Below are positions 38,446 through 52,780 of a DNA stretch of 64,000 nucleotides, one piece after another. Origin of the DNA: Prinia subflava (lineage: Eukaryota; Chordata; Aves; Passeriformes; Cisticolidae). Numbering within the stretch: the stretch's first letter is position 1; each line of letters opens with the position of its first letter. The DNA lies in NCBI RefSeq assembly GCF_021018805.1, contig NC_086248.1:28652922-28716921 (forward strand), in the 5' to 3' direction. The notes beneath the pieces are model-generated. The model did not search any database and was not told the origin of the DNA. It saw nothing but the letters and a program-made list of their open reading frames with translations. The position numbers were made by a program, and so were the translations under genes.

Positions 38446-41176
38446 GTATGTAACAGGTTGAGAAAGCTAAATGTAAAGGTGTTGTTATATTTATTTGAAT
38501 TGCAGTTTAAAGAGAGACCATTAAAGAACTCTCGTTAAAATATAAAGAGACCCCACTTTTATTGTTTGGAAAGTGAAAAAAAAAAAAAGGAAAATGTATT
38601 GCATGCTTTGAAGCATTTGTTGATGTGGCTGATCAGTTTTACTGTTTTGGCCTGCTGATGATGGTATTGCCCACTCTTCTCTTTCTCCACTTCAGGGGGA
38701 ATGGTATTGCTCTTTTGGTGGGGTATTCATAGTGCTAAATGCAGGATTCTTACATGTGATATATTTCCTGTGATGCTTCTGGCCTATACCTTTAGCTGCT
38801 TTTCTCCCATTAACATTTTTAAACAAAACTTGTAAATAAAATAATATCAAAGGGGCACATTTAGGGAGGATCAGTCAACTGATTTTGAGTTTGTTCACAT
38901 CAGTTCTAAGTTTGAATAAAGACCACAAAATTAAATAGTCTTAAGTAGTGTGGTGGTGCATTCCAGTGATAGATTTTCTTTCCATCCTGAGTTTACAATA
39001 TTAAAATATTATATTGACGTAAAAGTGCAATATATACTTATGGAGTAAATTAATCTGAGAATTAATGAGAAATAGCATAATGTCTTACTGCAGAAGGGTC
39101 AGAAAAGTAAGATGAAATGTCATGAAAAGTAATAACTATTTTTTTAAGTGAACATGGATTCTCATTTAACTTTTTTCAATAATTAAAGTAAAATAAATTC
39201 TTATGAAAGCAATAAGAAACAAGGGGAGAAAACAATAATTTCTAGAGTAATATAAAGTCAACCAAAAGAGTTTTGCTTTTAGAAGCACCTTGATAATTTT
39301 ACACCCATTTCTCTATCATTCTTATGTACCACAGAGACTCAGGATTAGAAATATATATAATTATTAAGAATATCTAGTTACATAAGTTATGATAAAAGAC
39401 TATAAAAATTATCAGTTCTTGTCTGTCAAAACTAAGAATGAGAGTGTTTCAGGATATAACTCCCATCTGAAGAATTATAGTGTTATTTTTGCACTCCCTG
39501 ATATATTTAGCACTTGGATAGAAATACTGTCATGCTCAGTGGAACTGGTCTACTCCATTATTTAAATTAGATACAAGGAAGAAATTCTTTACTGTGAGGG
39601 TAGTGAGGAACAGGTTGTTCACAGAAGTTGTGGATGCCCCGTCCCTGGAAGTGTTCAAGGCCAGTTTGGATGAGGTCTTGAGCAACCTGGTCCAGTGAAA
39701 TGTGCTCCTGCCCATGTCAAGGGGTTGTAACTAGGTGATTTTAAGTTCTCTTCCAACCCAAGCAATCTGTGGATCATGATTCTATGATTCTGTGAACTTC
39801 TAGGTGAAGATTAAATGTTATGTGTTAAGGCTAAAGTCACTGCTGTGAGCTCCTGTTGCACTGTATTTCCTCGACCACTAAGGTCCTTTGTATTCCAGTG
39901 CTGGGAATTGGCCCAGGTGAATCAATAGTTAACAAGTTACAAAGCAGCAGTGGGCTTTCTGTGTGAACCAAGGCACTGGACTTCTTGTATTTCTTTGCAA
40001 ATACATAGCACTAGCCTTAAGAATGTTGCTATATTTTAATGGAGAATGTGGACTGTGGTATTAGGGTTGTTCTGACTAACTAAAAAAATGTAATGCTGTA
40101 TCTCTTGATATGCAAGCAAAAAGGACTATAAATAATTTCCTTTGTGTCCAAAGCTCAGCATTTCCTGTGGATTCTACAGTCTTTTTTTATTACTCCCTCA
40201 GAGTCAGCTATGGGTGTACATCTCAGTAGGAGACAGCAATATTAACTGAACTCCAGTGAGAAGCATGTAGTGTAGATTGTAGAATATATAAAGATATGGC
40301 ATGGTCTTCAGGGGAACTGAGCACCCTTACCTTTCATTTATTTTAGAAGTCAACATTTATTGTTAAGAGCTCTAAAAATCAGGTCAGAAAGGTATTTCAC
40401 TTGTAACCATAATCATTCTCTTTCTGTTCTGTAGCATATAAGGACTATATACAGAAAAACAAGAACACTTGCATCTTGAAAGCAAATATGTGATAAGACT
40501 TTTTTCATCTTAAGCATATTTTTAAATGAATATGATAAGTTTGCAGGGATGACTGTGATGTTCACTGCTATAATTTAATCTTTCTGTACACATTTGGATA
40601 TTTTTTGGCATTCAGTCTTATGAAGATATTACACTACTATTGGAACATCAAGATTAATATTATCCTTATCCCAATAACGTTTTTCAAAATTCACTGCTGT
40701 AGTATCATCCACCAACCTGCATTTTATGTATGCATCATGGATCAAATCTTCTGTTTATGTAAATGGCCATGTTTTTGCTGAAGTTAGTAATTATGAGTGG
40801 TCTGTGCCAGCTGTGGATATTCCCAGGGACAAGCAGAGAGCATAAGAAGTTCCTGACATGAATGCGTGTAAGCCCGTTATTATCAGTGTGGTGTTAGAAC
40901 CATGTTGCCAGAGGTTTTCAAAGGAATCATTGGTAGGTTATTTTTTTAAATATATCAAGATACTAAGAGGAAATTGTGAAATATATATCAAAATATCATC
41001 ATTTTCATGTTTGTGTTGTTATAGGTCCCTAATACTCTTTCTGAGCACATGAAAGGGAGCACCTCTCTTTCAGAGTGTTTCCAATATTCAGTTCAAGAAC
41101 TAAATCAAAGCTTTGTGTGACTTACTAGCTGTTTCCTTTTTAAAAAATGTGTACCCTCTCTTTGTTTTTTGAACAG
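38446..41176 (+). other. ADGRB3: ADGRB3 intron between TM1 and TM2 exons
   Basis: This is a 2,731-bp intron interrupting an Arg codon after its second base, GTATGT...GAACAG. It carries one sense-oriented CR1 3' end at 39565-39797. The rest is AT-rich unique sequence with nothing I recognise. Confidence 0.92.
39565..39797 (+). mobile_element. CR1 LINE 3' end, sense to ADGRB3
   Basis: It starts around ATACAAGGAAGAAATTCTTT and passes through the typical CR1 3' segment (GTGTTCAAGGCCAGTTTGGA and CTTCCAACCCAAGCAATCTG). It ends ATGATTCTATGATTCTGTGA, the characteristic 8-bp tail. It is severely 5'-truncated. Orientation is the same as the gene, in the intron between the TM1 and TM2 exons. Confidence 0.93.
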
Positions 41177-41279
41177 GTACATCAGATCTGAGAGGTCCAT
41201 AATTCTAATCAATTTCTGCCTGTCAATTATCTCATCAAATATCCTTATCCTGGTTGGACAAACTCAGACACATAACAAG
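41177..41279 (+). CDS. ADGRB3: ADGRB3 internal exon: ICL1 and TM2
   Basis: One base completes the split Arg codon, then 34 codons encode YIRSERS (intracellular loop 1), the second transmembrane helix ([20 protein letters not shown]) and QTQTHNK at the start of extracellular loop 1. The acceptor is TTGAACAG and the donor GTATGA; the exon ends on a codon boundary. [15 protein letters not shown] is a strongly conserved adhesion-GPCR group VII signature. The continuation (TM3, beginning around S/G-I-C-T in the family) was not found in the remaining 22.7 kb, so the next exon probably lies beyond the window. Confidence 0.96.
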
Positions 41280-44200
41280 GTATGAGATGGATTATATTAA
41301 ATTTTCCCTTAAATATTAATATCATTGTTTTATTTCATTTTAGCTTAAATAATTACATCCATTTAGTCCTATACTCATAGGACTTGGTGGTTTTGGTGAA
41401 ATATTAAGAGACAAGGGAAAATATTTACTATCTTGCATAGTCTATTTTTCCCTTCCAAAAATCCCTTTTGGTATTGTTCCCTCTAGATAAGCTGTGTTCT
41501 CTGTGGTAGACTTGTGTGTTTTATAACTAAATTTCAAAGAAAAAAAGTTCAAAGGCTCAACATCAAAAGCACAAATTCTGGTTCATTATAATAGTTGTAA
41601 TGGGATTGTGCTACAGTGTTTTTTGTCTTTTTATTAACACACTGGTACTCGAAAGGCAAGTAGAAATTGCTTAGAAGTTGGAGTACGATTCTTGAAAATG
41701 TACAGAGGCAGACATCATAACAAGCCATAGAACTGTTAGATCTGTGACTGATGTAGCTATAAGAAAGTAATAACCCTGCATATCTTACTTAGTGATGTAT
41801 TGCTGATTTATTAATAATCTGTTCTCTGAACATCATTGTCATTTGTGCCTCTCCTGTAGAACAGCAGGCTTGCCAGTGTTTTGAGGCATCACCCAGTGCC
41901 TGGTGATGCTAGGCAGCTTTCACGAGTGGCAATAAGTGGTGTCTTAAAGTCAACCATAACTACAGGATTGCTTGGAATAGAAAATAGTGTGTAGTTGGTT
42001 AACTGGGCAATATGTGATAGAATGCTGTGAAGTTTTGCAGTAAGCAAGTACTTGTAAAATAGTTCTTTTCCCCACTGTGTTAAGCTACTTAATGCACTGC
42101 TCATCTTCATTTTTCTAATGTGGAACCAAATAATGTTCATCATCTGCTATAGGAACTGATGTTTCTACAACAAACCTGTAATCAATCATAACTTCTTTTC
42201 AAATAAGTGCTTAACAGTTAACTGCCAGAATTCTCATAAATACGATGGAAGTCACATAGCTGTATATTGTAAAACATATCCAAACCAAGCGTACTCATTT
42301 CCAGCACACACGGTAACAAGATCATTGAAGTTGAGATATTAATATGCTTTTAAAGTTTTGAAAGTGTGAAGTACAAATAAACAAAATATGTATTTCCAGA
42401 AGAAACCCATGTAACTCAGACTTTATTCAAGGGGGATAAAACCAATGAGTTAACAACTTCAGAGTACCAAAGTACATAAGATTAATCCTCCCTAGAATTT
42501 CAGCACTAACACACATAGTCATATACACTATTTTATTATGCATTTCAAGAATGCATTTCAAGATATGGTTCAGGAGCTGCAAGTTCCTGTGTACATTGCC
42601 ACAGTGGAATCAGAGTTTGAGGACACCAGAACAACTGTGTTATCCAACACATTTCATAGGTATGCTGGCAGTCTTTCTCTGATATTTGACTCAGGGAACT
42701 CTGAACTAAAACAGGCCATTAATCCAGTTCATTTCTATTAATCTCTCTGATCTCTCTCACTTCTGCTTCCTGAAGTTCTCAAAACACAGAGATATTGCAC
42801 TGACATATTTCTGTGACCAACAGATCCAAAAATGCAGATACCAAAGGAAATAATTGATAGAAAAAAACACATCACAAAGTTTATAATTTTAATATGCAGT
42901 CTGAAAAATTACTGTAAAATAACACTTCTTGCTACACTTGTTTTCTCTTGCTTTTGTCCATCATCTTGCTTTTGATACATCTACCAACCAGGAACTTCTA
43001 GCCAGAGAGCACCTCTAATGGCTCAAAGGGAAAATACATTTGTTATATCTAGCAAGAAATCCCTTGTTACAAACCAAAACTGTTTTCATCACAATGTTGA
43101 CTGATATATGAATATATTGTAGCTCCAAGAGGCTGGCCTGTGAATGCACCATCAACAAAAATGGCCAGCTAACACCACTGTTCAATGAAAATTTATTCAA
43201 ATAAAAGCATGCATATCTGGGTATGACTTCACAGTGTTTGTAAGTAGGAATGCATATAGGCATCAGATGTATTTGAATTCAAGTTCTGATTTTTTTTTTT
43301 CAAGATCACATATGATCCCAAGAAGCCAGTGTTTGATGTAAAGTCCATATGTCTAGATTGCAATACTGGCAACTGTAGGAAAAAATTTGTTTTAATTTTG
43401 CTGAGCTGGAAAATTAAATCCGTAAATGAAAATTTTAGAAAGAAAATCAGGTCCTGACCTATGATATATGATTAAAAAACATTTTAGGTTTATTGCTGAG
43501 ATTTTATTATTTACTAGTAGTGAAACCATATGAGTTTTTAGTGTTTGAAAATTTTGGGAGAAATCTTGGAAATATTTTATTAAGACAATATAATATTCAA
43601 GGCAGCAAAAATTGTTTGATGAATAAAGGCTGAAATAGTATTTTATTTCAAGATGAGCTCTTTCTTTTTTTTTTTTTAATTCATTGGAGAACACTTGAGA
43701 AACATAATATGCCAAGTTTGAGTTTGTTTACTCTGTTCCATTCTCATTCTTTTGTTTATACTATTATATTGTTGGGGCTAGTTAACATCCACATGATAAT
43801 GTGAATATTCACAGTGCTGAAGCAGAACCCTTTTTTCTATGCTTTAGTTTTGCTCTGAATTTTAATTGTCTATAGCTCTGTATTTGTGTATATTTCATTT
43901 TTGGGAAGATCCTTGTAAATGCCATCAAAGCTGAATTCCAGTTTAAAGCTGAACAGTGTGTAAAATAAGCATACCGAACATATATTTATAGCAAACAGCA
44001 TATTGTTGATTTGTTTGCAGTTTGTGGTTTTCTTTATCTGTTTTAAACACTTTACAAACTATTTGTATTAACTTCAGTGCTATTCAATCTCCATGAAATT
44101 TTTGTGGCTCATTTTGTACACCCGTTGACATCTATGGCATAGGAAAAAATACTGAGTGTCTTGGTCTAGATAAGTACAGGTTCTTTGTTATTTTCTTTCT

Positions 44201-46647
44201 GGTTTAAAAAAATCATAGATATTCTAGAATGCTAGGTTTAGCTCTGCTCTTTGAAAACTGAATATGTCATCCATGTTTTTGCAAAAACTTCATTTAATGA
44301 AAGCTAAGGGAGCTTGAAAATTGCTTTCTCTTTGATTCAACTAAGGTCTGTCTTTTTTCAGTAAAAAAGATCACCTCCCATGGGCAGAAATGGACAAAAT
44401 ATTTAGTGAAGACATGTAGAAGGAATTTATATTCTTTCAAACTACAAAAGATTTTCCATTTCTCATATTACCTGTTTAAAAGTGGGGGTTTTGTCCAGTT
44501 TAAGTAACCTGAGGATACCAACGGTAGAACAGAGGTCTAGGTCATTTCAGCTTCTTTTAGAGTAGTTCATGAGGGAAGTCATTGAGGGGAGTAGGGTTTC
44601 TCTTGTAAGATTTGGATTGGGATAGAAAAAGCCTTTTGTCAACAGAAAAGCTTTGCCCCTTTGTTCCTTCTTAGCAAAACATGTTGTGCATTTTGTTGAA
44701 GGTCACAGCTGAGAAATGTTCTGCTTTTTTCATTATGTTTCCCTAAACCTTTCAGAACACAGAACATTATTCAAAGCTTTCTTAATGTTTCAGACTGTGT
44801 AAAAGATTTCTGTTCTGTCAGATCCTGTTTTGAAACACAGGTCACTGAAGGCTGAAATTACAAAAATATTATGAAATTAATTAAGTATCTTGTTTAAATA
44901 GAGTTGATGTTATACTGTGTATGAGAAGCATATTAACTTACTTTAGTATTTCTTTCTGTCTCATTTTCTTTCCACTATTAAACGTTATTCACATAATCAT
45001 ATTTAAACTTGACAATATGCAATTGCTGCACTTTAACAACTGAATTTAGTTTTTGACTCTTAAATTAAGTCTCCTGAATTAAGGAAGGGTAAAACTTCTT
45101 CTTCATTTACAACCTAATTGCTCAAATATCTCTTATTTCACAAAACCTATGCAATGTCCCTAAAATCTACAAAAGCATTACTTTATAGATTACACTTACT
45201 TCAAAGTAAAAATATTTCTTTTGGAGAGACTGACAGGTATTTTTAGGAAATATCTGTCAGTGATTTGTAGCTTTCACTGTATCGTAACTCTTGCTGTATT
45301 ATGTTTCCTAATCTTCTTCTTGCCATCAAGAAAAATGGCTGTATTTCGTCTATATGTGGACCTTTAACGTTAAAGCTATAAACCTTTACTATGCTTCTGA
45401 TCTCATCTCATTTAATGAATAGATTGTCTACCTCCCATAAGTTATTGATTAATATTATGTGGATTTTTTTCATAAATTCTCTTTCCTTTTGTATACATTC
45501 AGAAAATATTCTGGTTTGTTCACAGTTTTGCCTAAACAAAAACATATTTGCTTTTTTTATATAAACAATTCCTGTGTATCTATTTTTCCTGTGAATCAAA
45601 CAACTATAAATGCAATTTGAAATTAACAATAGAATTCCTTATACATATGAGAAAAAGTTAATTATTTTCGACATAATCTGATACTGGCTATAATTAAGGG
45701 TTCATTGCTGTTGTTTGGGTTACTTGTGAGAAAGTGTCATAATTTAAATACATTTTTAAAACATAGTTTTAAAAATGCTGTAAGACTCAGTGCATTTTGT
45801 TAGCCACAGTCAGATTTCTGTGTGCCTACTACGGAAAGAACAGGGAAGATGTTAATGCAAGATTTAGGAACCCTGATATTCTGTGTCATTCATGTTTAAC
45901 TGCAATATCCAGTTTATTGTGCTTACTATTATATTTTTAAATTCACCTCTTAGACTAAAGGATATGAAAAAGGCCTGTCCTGATCACTATAACATAAACT
46001 GTCAGTAGCCCGACATTGTAAATAAGGAAAACCCCATAAAAATGTGTAGATAATAAGATTAGAATGTTCACTAAATAGACTGACTGGACAAAAATAACCC
46101 ACTTTTAGCAATTTTTAATAGAGGTGTTAGGTTGAAAGAAAAAAGTGGAAGTGGAAAGATGCTGAGAAGCCAAGCATCCCTTTCCCATAGCACTCTGAAG
46201 CAGCTGACTGCAAAGCTAGAGCTCCCTCAGGTTTTGAGAGACGGTGGGTGGTGGGATCCCCTGAGAAACCTGCAAATGTTCAGGTGATACTAATGCTGCC
46301 TCTAACCACGTGGCTCTTGCCCCATATCTGCCACTGACTTACAGATGCAGGCATCGTGGCAATATATCTCCTAGGAAACAGCGGGGGAGACCTCAGAGCA
46401 GATGGAATGAACAGAGAAATGATGCTAACACAGCATTAAGGTTGTGTTAGAAAATCAATGAAGAAGTAGGGAATTGAGTATGTCAAGCAGTTGCACTCCA
46501 TATTTCAAGTCTTTCTGTAGAACTTCAAGGGAACACCCTTCATTTAAGAAGCTGAAGCCTGGGAAAATATATCCTTCCAGTTTTGTCAGTATCCGACTTC
46601 CAAATTAACACCTACTCTGCTTATTCTCTTTTTTTTTTTTTTTCTTT

Positions 46648-46678
<31 letters not shown>

Positions 46679-47261
46679 CTTTTTTTTTTCTTTTTTTTTT
46701 TGGTATAACAGCTTTTTGAACAGCTGACCCAGAGATTCTCTGATATGGGACATTCATCCCAGAAACACACAGTAAATAGGTCAGGAGTCAGAGTGCACTG
46801 CACCACACACATCTGTCTGCTGTGTGTTTCGAAACTCAGAAACAACCAAAGGGAGAAAAGCCAATTTAGCTGAATAACTATTACAGGAGTAGGTCTGTTT
46901 AAGCAACACTGTTTTACCATGCCAAATTCTGACAAAACCTGTTAACATCAGCTGAATTAACTACCTGCTTTTAGATTCTCAAGAGAACCTCTGGGAGCAG
47001 ATCTTTCTTACCCAAGATCACTAAACATTGTCATTCATGTTACTGTTACCTGCCTCAGAGGAGAAGGTAACATTCTTCTCAAAAGTGCCTGTCAGACTGT
47101 TTCTCAAAATACATCAACTTTATCATTCAGTTTGCTATATCTAAACAAAACAGACATTTTGATTGTAAGCAGGTTACAGGGAAGAAATTGGTTAGATTTT
47201 AGGAGCATGTGTTCTCTGTCTCATATCCACAGAACCTTTTAAAAAGCTCTTTGAACTATTT
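41280..47261. other. Gene-free intronic sequence
   Basis: AT-rich unique sequence after the TM2 exon. It holds only the poly(T) tract at 46625-46701 and chance frames. Confidence 0.7.
46625..46701. repeat. Poly(T) tract with C interruptions
   Basis: About 77 bases of T with a few single C. It could be a minus-strand poly(A) tail, but I recognise no retroposed sequence to its right, so a simple repeat is the safer call. Confidence 0.92.
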
Positions 47262-47610
47262 TAGAATCCCAGAATAGTTCAGGTTGGAAAATGTATCCAC
47301 CCTCATTCTCAAGGCAGGGTCAACTGTTAGGTCGAAATGGGTTGCTCTGGACTTTATATAATAGTAAAGTCTTGAAAAGCCCCAGGCATGGAAATGGCAC
47401 ATCTTTCCTAGGAAACTTGATCCACAGCTTGACGGTCCTCATGGTCAAAATGTATCTCCTTATATCTGGTATGGACCTCCTCTTGTTTCTTCATACCCTT
47501 TACACATCACTGTGAAGAACCTGGCTTCATCTTGTCAGTGACCTTTCTATAGGCACTGACAGGTTGCTCTGAGATGCTGTTAGCTTAGACTTTCCTGAGG
47601 TAACTCTCTG
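47262..47610 (-). mobile_element. CR1 LINE 3' fragment, diverged subfamily
   Basis: The + strand reads AGAATCCCAGAATAGTTCAG, then AGGCAGGGTCAACTGTTAGG, GTCCTCATGGTCAAAATGTA and CACTGTGAAGAACCTGGCTT. These are complements of CR1 3' sequence common in birds. It is more diverged than the copies at 10606 and 21450. Right boundary is approximate. Confidence 0.85.
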
Positions 47611-50600
47611 CTGTCCTACTCTTCCCAAAATTGTGTGTTTTTTCCTGCTTGATCTTCACAACCTGTTTAGAGTAGTTTTTTCTCTCCTAGAATTCACCCC
47701 CACAGCTCTAAGGAAAATAGCTCATTCTCTAACAAACACCTTTCTGAACTATTTCAGGCAATCTGTTGATGACTCAAGCAGCTATTTTGGGGCTTCACAC
47801 CTTTTTCACATCTCCCTTTTGCCTATTTTTTGAATTTCAATAGAAATAGAAAGGTAGTCAATGGGAAATAGAACAATCTAGAAACAGTTAAATGCTCATT
47901 TATTTTACTTACATGATCTCACTTTTAAGAAAGAGGAAATAATGAACAATTCTAAGCAATAGTAAAAATCATTTTAAAATGGAGTTACCATGGCAATTAA
48001 CACCACAAGACTAAAGAGTTTAAATAAGAATGATAACAACAGTAACACCAAAACCAAGTTGCTTTTTAATTTTCCATTTTAGTATGAAAGCTGAATTTCC
48101 ATTGGATTTTTATATGTGAATTAGCCTTTCTAAAAATCTAGGCATAAAAACCCTTTGTCACATAAACCTAAACAGATACAGAAACACAGTAAGATTTTTT
48201 TAATAGATACCTGGTAAAATAATACATCAAAAATCACAGCCGTGAGATAAATGCAATGTAAATCTTCTGCCCTACAACAGTAATTAGTACATCATTATTC
48301 TTTCTGTATAACATAATAAAACAATAGAAAACAAAATCACTTTTAAAGGACTATCATTTAACAAATAATAGTGTAAATTTGCAAAAGATTGTCTACCAAT
48401 TGTACTGATCTTTATTTACACATCGCTACCACTCCCTGTTGGGTCTGCATATTTTTAGGAACATATGGTATGCTCTAACCTTGACATGCACTATGAAGTT
48501 CATTTGTACAATGTTGCATTTTTTCCCTTTTGTTCTCCCAGGTCACAGTTTTTAGGCCCTATATCTTGCAATCACACCAATGAGAGCATTTATCAGAAAA
48601 TAAATTGGCTTCATCTCTGACTGGTCTGATCAGAGTTTCATTCTTATTTCCACTTTCTATCTTTTCTTCAACGTGATGTTAAGTGAAATTTCATGGGAAG
48701 TGGGGCAAGCAGTATGCAAATCTCTGTTCTAGACTGAGGCTGACAATAAGATGGAAAGACAAGGATGATCACATGAATTCTGTCCTTTCCTGCTTTTTCT
48801 TTCTGAGAAGGAAATGGTGGTCATTGTGTGCCCAAGTCAATGAAGCCAGCATTTGCCAAGCGTGATCTGAGCATATTTATGACATGAGAAAGGCCAGTGT
48901 TGGTAGACTCTGGATCACAGCAGGGTTTTGTCATGAGAGGGATGCTCAGCTTGTTAAAAAAAAGGGACTCCTAGGTATGACCAGGGACTCAAAATTATGT
49001 ACCAAGAGATCCTCTTGGTGCAAATGTAAAAGGCATGTAATGCTTCTAATTTTAGACTGCTGCTGAAACATGACCTTTTTATACTTGTTTTCATGGACAT
49101 GCTTATTTTGTTGAATCTCAGTGAGTCATACCATAGACATTAAGCCTGGTACTGATGAATTTGACAGTAAATGTGCTCTGGTATTTTTCTCTTCTAATGG
49201 TTTCGTCAAAATTCATATCAAACTGACACTGTGGATGAATAAGTAGGTATTTTGTGGAACTTAATAGAAAATTATGCTCAGAATAATTGTTGAAAGGAAA
49301 CTGTAAAGGTAAATCTACAAAGTGTGCATTTGGCTATAATCATGGACATTTTTAATGAATATAATTGTGATATTTCCAGAACCCTGCAGGGAAGTGTACA
49401 TGTTTGTAATAAAAAGGCCTCAAGCTGTTAAAACTGATAGAATTCCTGTAATGTCAAGAAAGTTCAGTATGCACTAGACTTCTGGGTTTAAAAACAGGAT
49501 GGAAAACATGTTAGTATCTCTCTCTCCTGAAGAAAATTGAAATATATCTGGCACAAGGAGTCCAGCAGTTGGAAGGAAGTATGAATAAAGTTGGCACAAA
49601 ATGTTGTTCCATTAGTAAGTGATTACATATCTGTCTCTAATTAGTAGTGTGGCATATAATTTGTGCTCTATGCTTTCCATTTCATGAAAAATTACATTTG
49701 CAACCTATCACATATTTGCTAAATAATTTCTTTAAGCTAGAAATCTAAATGGATGTATTATTCTTTAAATAGCACTTAAAGGTAGGTGAAAGATTAGAAA
49801 GAGAATGGCTTCCTTAACAAGCTTAGCTGAGCCATACAGGACAACAAAACCTCGTGTGTCAGAACATACAGCTATTAAAACTTGGATTTTAAAAAGATGG
49901 GATTAATTGTAAAGCTGTTGTTATTTTTATTTACATTTAACACTTCATGTATTTCAGATGGCTTCTAAGTCTCTGTCTTTTACTGTATATCCTCTTATGT
50001 CCAGTCAATCAGAATTTGTGCTCGAGTGTTAACAATTTAATTATTGCTATAAAACCTTAATTATGACACTGTTTATTTTTTAAAGTAAAAGAAGAATAAT
50101 AATAAAATTTTACTGAACTGAATGAGCCAACAAGGCCTTGCAGTTGTACTACAGTAGAAGAAAAATGGTTTTCCTGGGAATAATTGTTAGACCCCGGTAT
50201 CAAGACAGCATTAATGATGGACAAGAACTGTTGTTAGACTCAGTTTGCCTCTTGTAGTTATTCAGAAATTGCAGCTGATAAAATCACTGCAGAAACAAAT
50301 ATGTAAGACTTAAACCTGATCAAGTTTCTGTTTCTATTCACTTCTGAAGGATTCTTCCTTTTGGAGAGATTGAGCAACAATACCTAACACTAGTAAAAAC
50401 ATATTCTAGAGAGATTTTTAAACATTAATGAGAAGACTCAATCATAGGCCACGAATGTATCTGTCCTTGTTAAACACTAGGCTTTAACAATCAAACGTAT
50501 CTTTTTAACTGTAGGAAATTTTCTGCCAATAGCAAATAGGAATTGTTCAAAACTTTGAGTTGTGGCATTAATCCCAGTGCACACATTTTTCCAGTAGCAA

Positions 50601-52413
50601 ATGCAAAACCTGAAATGAATCAGAACTAAGCCAAATTGTGTTGCCTTGCAGTTGCCATGGCTAGGAGCATGCACACAAGTTATTGATACAGCTCATATGA
50701 CACTCGTTATGCCATGATAACTTCACAGTGTGTTGGAGTCTCTGGAGACATCAGTTCATTAAAGTTGCAATATTTCAGTGGGTAGGTGTGATGAACAAAG
50801 CAGAGGCAAAGAAACAAATCAGTGGGTTTTTTTCCAAAGGAGCACTTTACAGAATTGCCATTCAAAATACGTGTATGCTGCACAGTGCAACTGGACCATG
50901 TTATCTGTTAGTGACACTCTCCTAGTGTTAAATAATAATAACTCAGATGGGCTTTTCTAATCTCAGCTCATGGTCCTTCTGTTCTCTATATTTAAACCTG
51001 TCATCATGTGTCATCTAGAAGAACTGGTTTAGGTCACTTGGATTCAGTTGTCTCCCGGAGAAATTCATGAGCAGAAATCTGCTCGTGTCCTACAAATGTT
51101 TAAAATTCTGGAAGGAATTTGTCTAAATGGTGTTGAAAACTAGAGAATGAGGAATAGATGATTATGAATGCACAAAACAAGTAGCCCGCCAGTGCAGTCC
51201 CTAGCTTCCTTCTCCAAACTTCTTGTAAGGCTCATATGTACGATACTCCCCTGTGGCAGTCTGGTTCTCTCACCGTGGTCTGCTAGAGGCTTTTGTTTTC
51301 TGTAGCTTCTAAAATGTGATAATAGATCTATAATAAAACATTACCCAGACTGCTCTAAATGTGTAAGTACCAGTTGGTTTAGAGATGGTGCTTCATGTTC
51401 AGAGGATGACACTGATTTTAGTTGCTGGCCTGCAAGCAGAGTTATCTGATCTGTGCAGGTCACAGAGCATCAATAAGGGAATTCCCTGCAGAGGAGCAGA
51501 GAGGGTACAAATAGACTTTCCAGAGGTAATTTGGCTATATTGTGTCATCCAGAGTGTGATAGACATGGATATAGTCTAGAAGATTTTGTAGGAGACATCC
51601 CTGCTAAGAACAGAATTTAAAATGTAACATTTTAAACTTGCTAATTTTAGTTGCCAAGATGGATCTGAGAGACATATAGCATTAATTATTAATTATTGTT
51701 GTTGTTGATAAAAATAAACCTATCATTAAAGCTCTGGGAGCCTTTCCAACATCAACAATTTTTCCATTTGATTTATTAATGGATATAAATATTTTTCTTT
51801 TCTTTTTCCCTCCGGTCAGAACCTCAACTTATTTCATACTTGCCCCTCCCAGAGGAAAAAGCTTGAGTTAATGTATCATCCTTGCACTCTTTTCTGAATG
51901 TCAGCACATTGAGATCTGCCAGCTCTCCTGTAGAAACAGAGTCTGGACCCATTCAGCTAAACCAAAACTGTTTTCTCTCTATTAATGAGGATTTTGACCA
52001 CAGAAATGTTGATTGGTACACAGAAACAGTGGATTTTATGAAGTAGGCTGGATGTGAAACTCTGACAGGTAAAATGGAGCAAAAAAGATGTTCCGTTTCC
52101 ACCCAGCAGTGAGGGTAGGGTCGCCTAAAGGGAAAAGCTGTACTAGAAGCAGTAGTGCTGTGAAGGGGACAAACTTTGCTCTTATTGATTGCAGTCACAT
52201 ATGAGTGGAACCAAAGAATTAATTTATTTTTTTGAATTAGCAGAGGCTTCTGGCTGGTCTGGAAGTGTCACCCACTGAGCACTCCACATGTAGAGCAGAT
52301 TAGAGTGGTTAAATATTTAGGCCTCAAAAGCTGATATACCAGTGAAATACATAGCAGAGAAGAAAGGTCACAACTTCTGCTCTATAAACTTATGCAAGTA
52401 ACAGTATTGTGTT

Positions 52414-52780
52414 AAAAGCCAACATTTCAGAATTCAGGGGCTTCTACAAAGGCCTTTTCCACTTTCAAATAAAGAAGACAGCTTACAGGACACCATCTTT
52501 ACCTTCTGATCATGTAGGATTTTTCAGCATTTCAATTTCACTACTGAACAATTTTGTGATGGTGCTAAAGCACAGGGACTCATAAGAAAGAGCAGCAGCA
52601 TCCAACTACGGTGCTCAAATCTTTAGTGGCTCTGGCCAGCTGGGCATTTCTTACCGAGGAGCCCACTGTGTTCATGGACTATTGTAGGGTTTGTCTGTTG
52701 CTCCAGCTTAGAATCCAACAGAAAAAAACCCTTTGGGGGTTTACAAGTTATAAGTTAGGAATGACAAGTTAGAAGGCCAC
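52414..52780. repeat. Diverged ~360-bp direct repeat, copy A
   Basis: Shares many blocks in the same order with 54272-54633, for example AAAGCCAA, GGCTTCT, ACTCATAAGAA, ATCCAACTAC and CTCTGGCCAGCTGGGCAT. By eye the match is around 70%. I do not recognise the family. Confidence 0.75.

Noticed and set aside
46621..46935. Lys-rich minus-strand frame and possible processed pseudogene tail
   Set aside because: The frame ends in the poly(T) tract, and no parent gene sequence is visible next to it.
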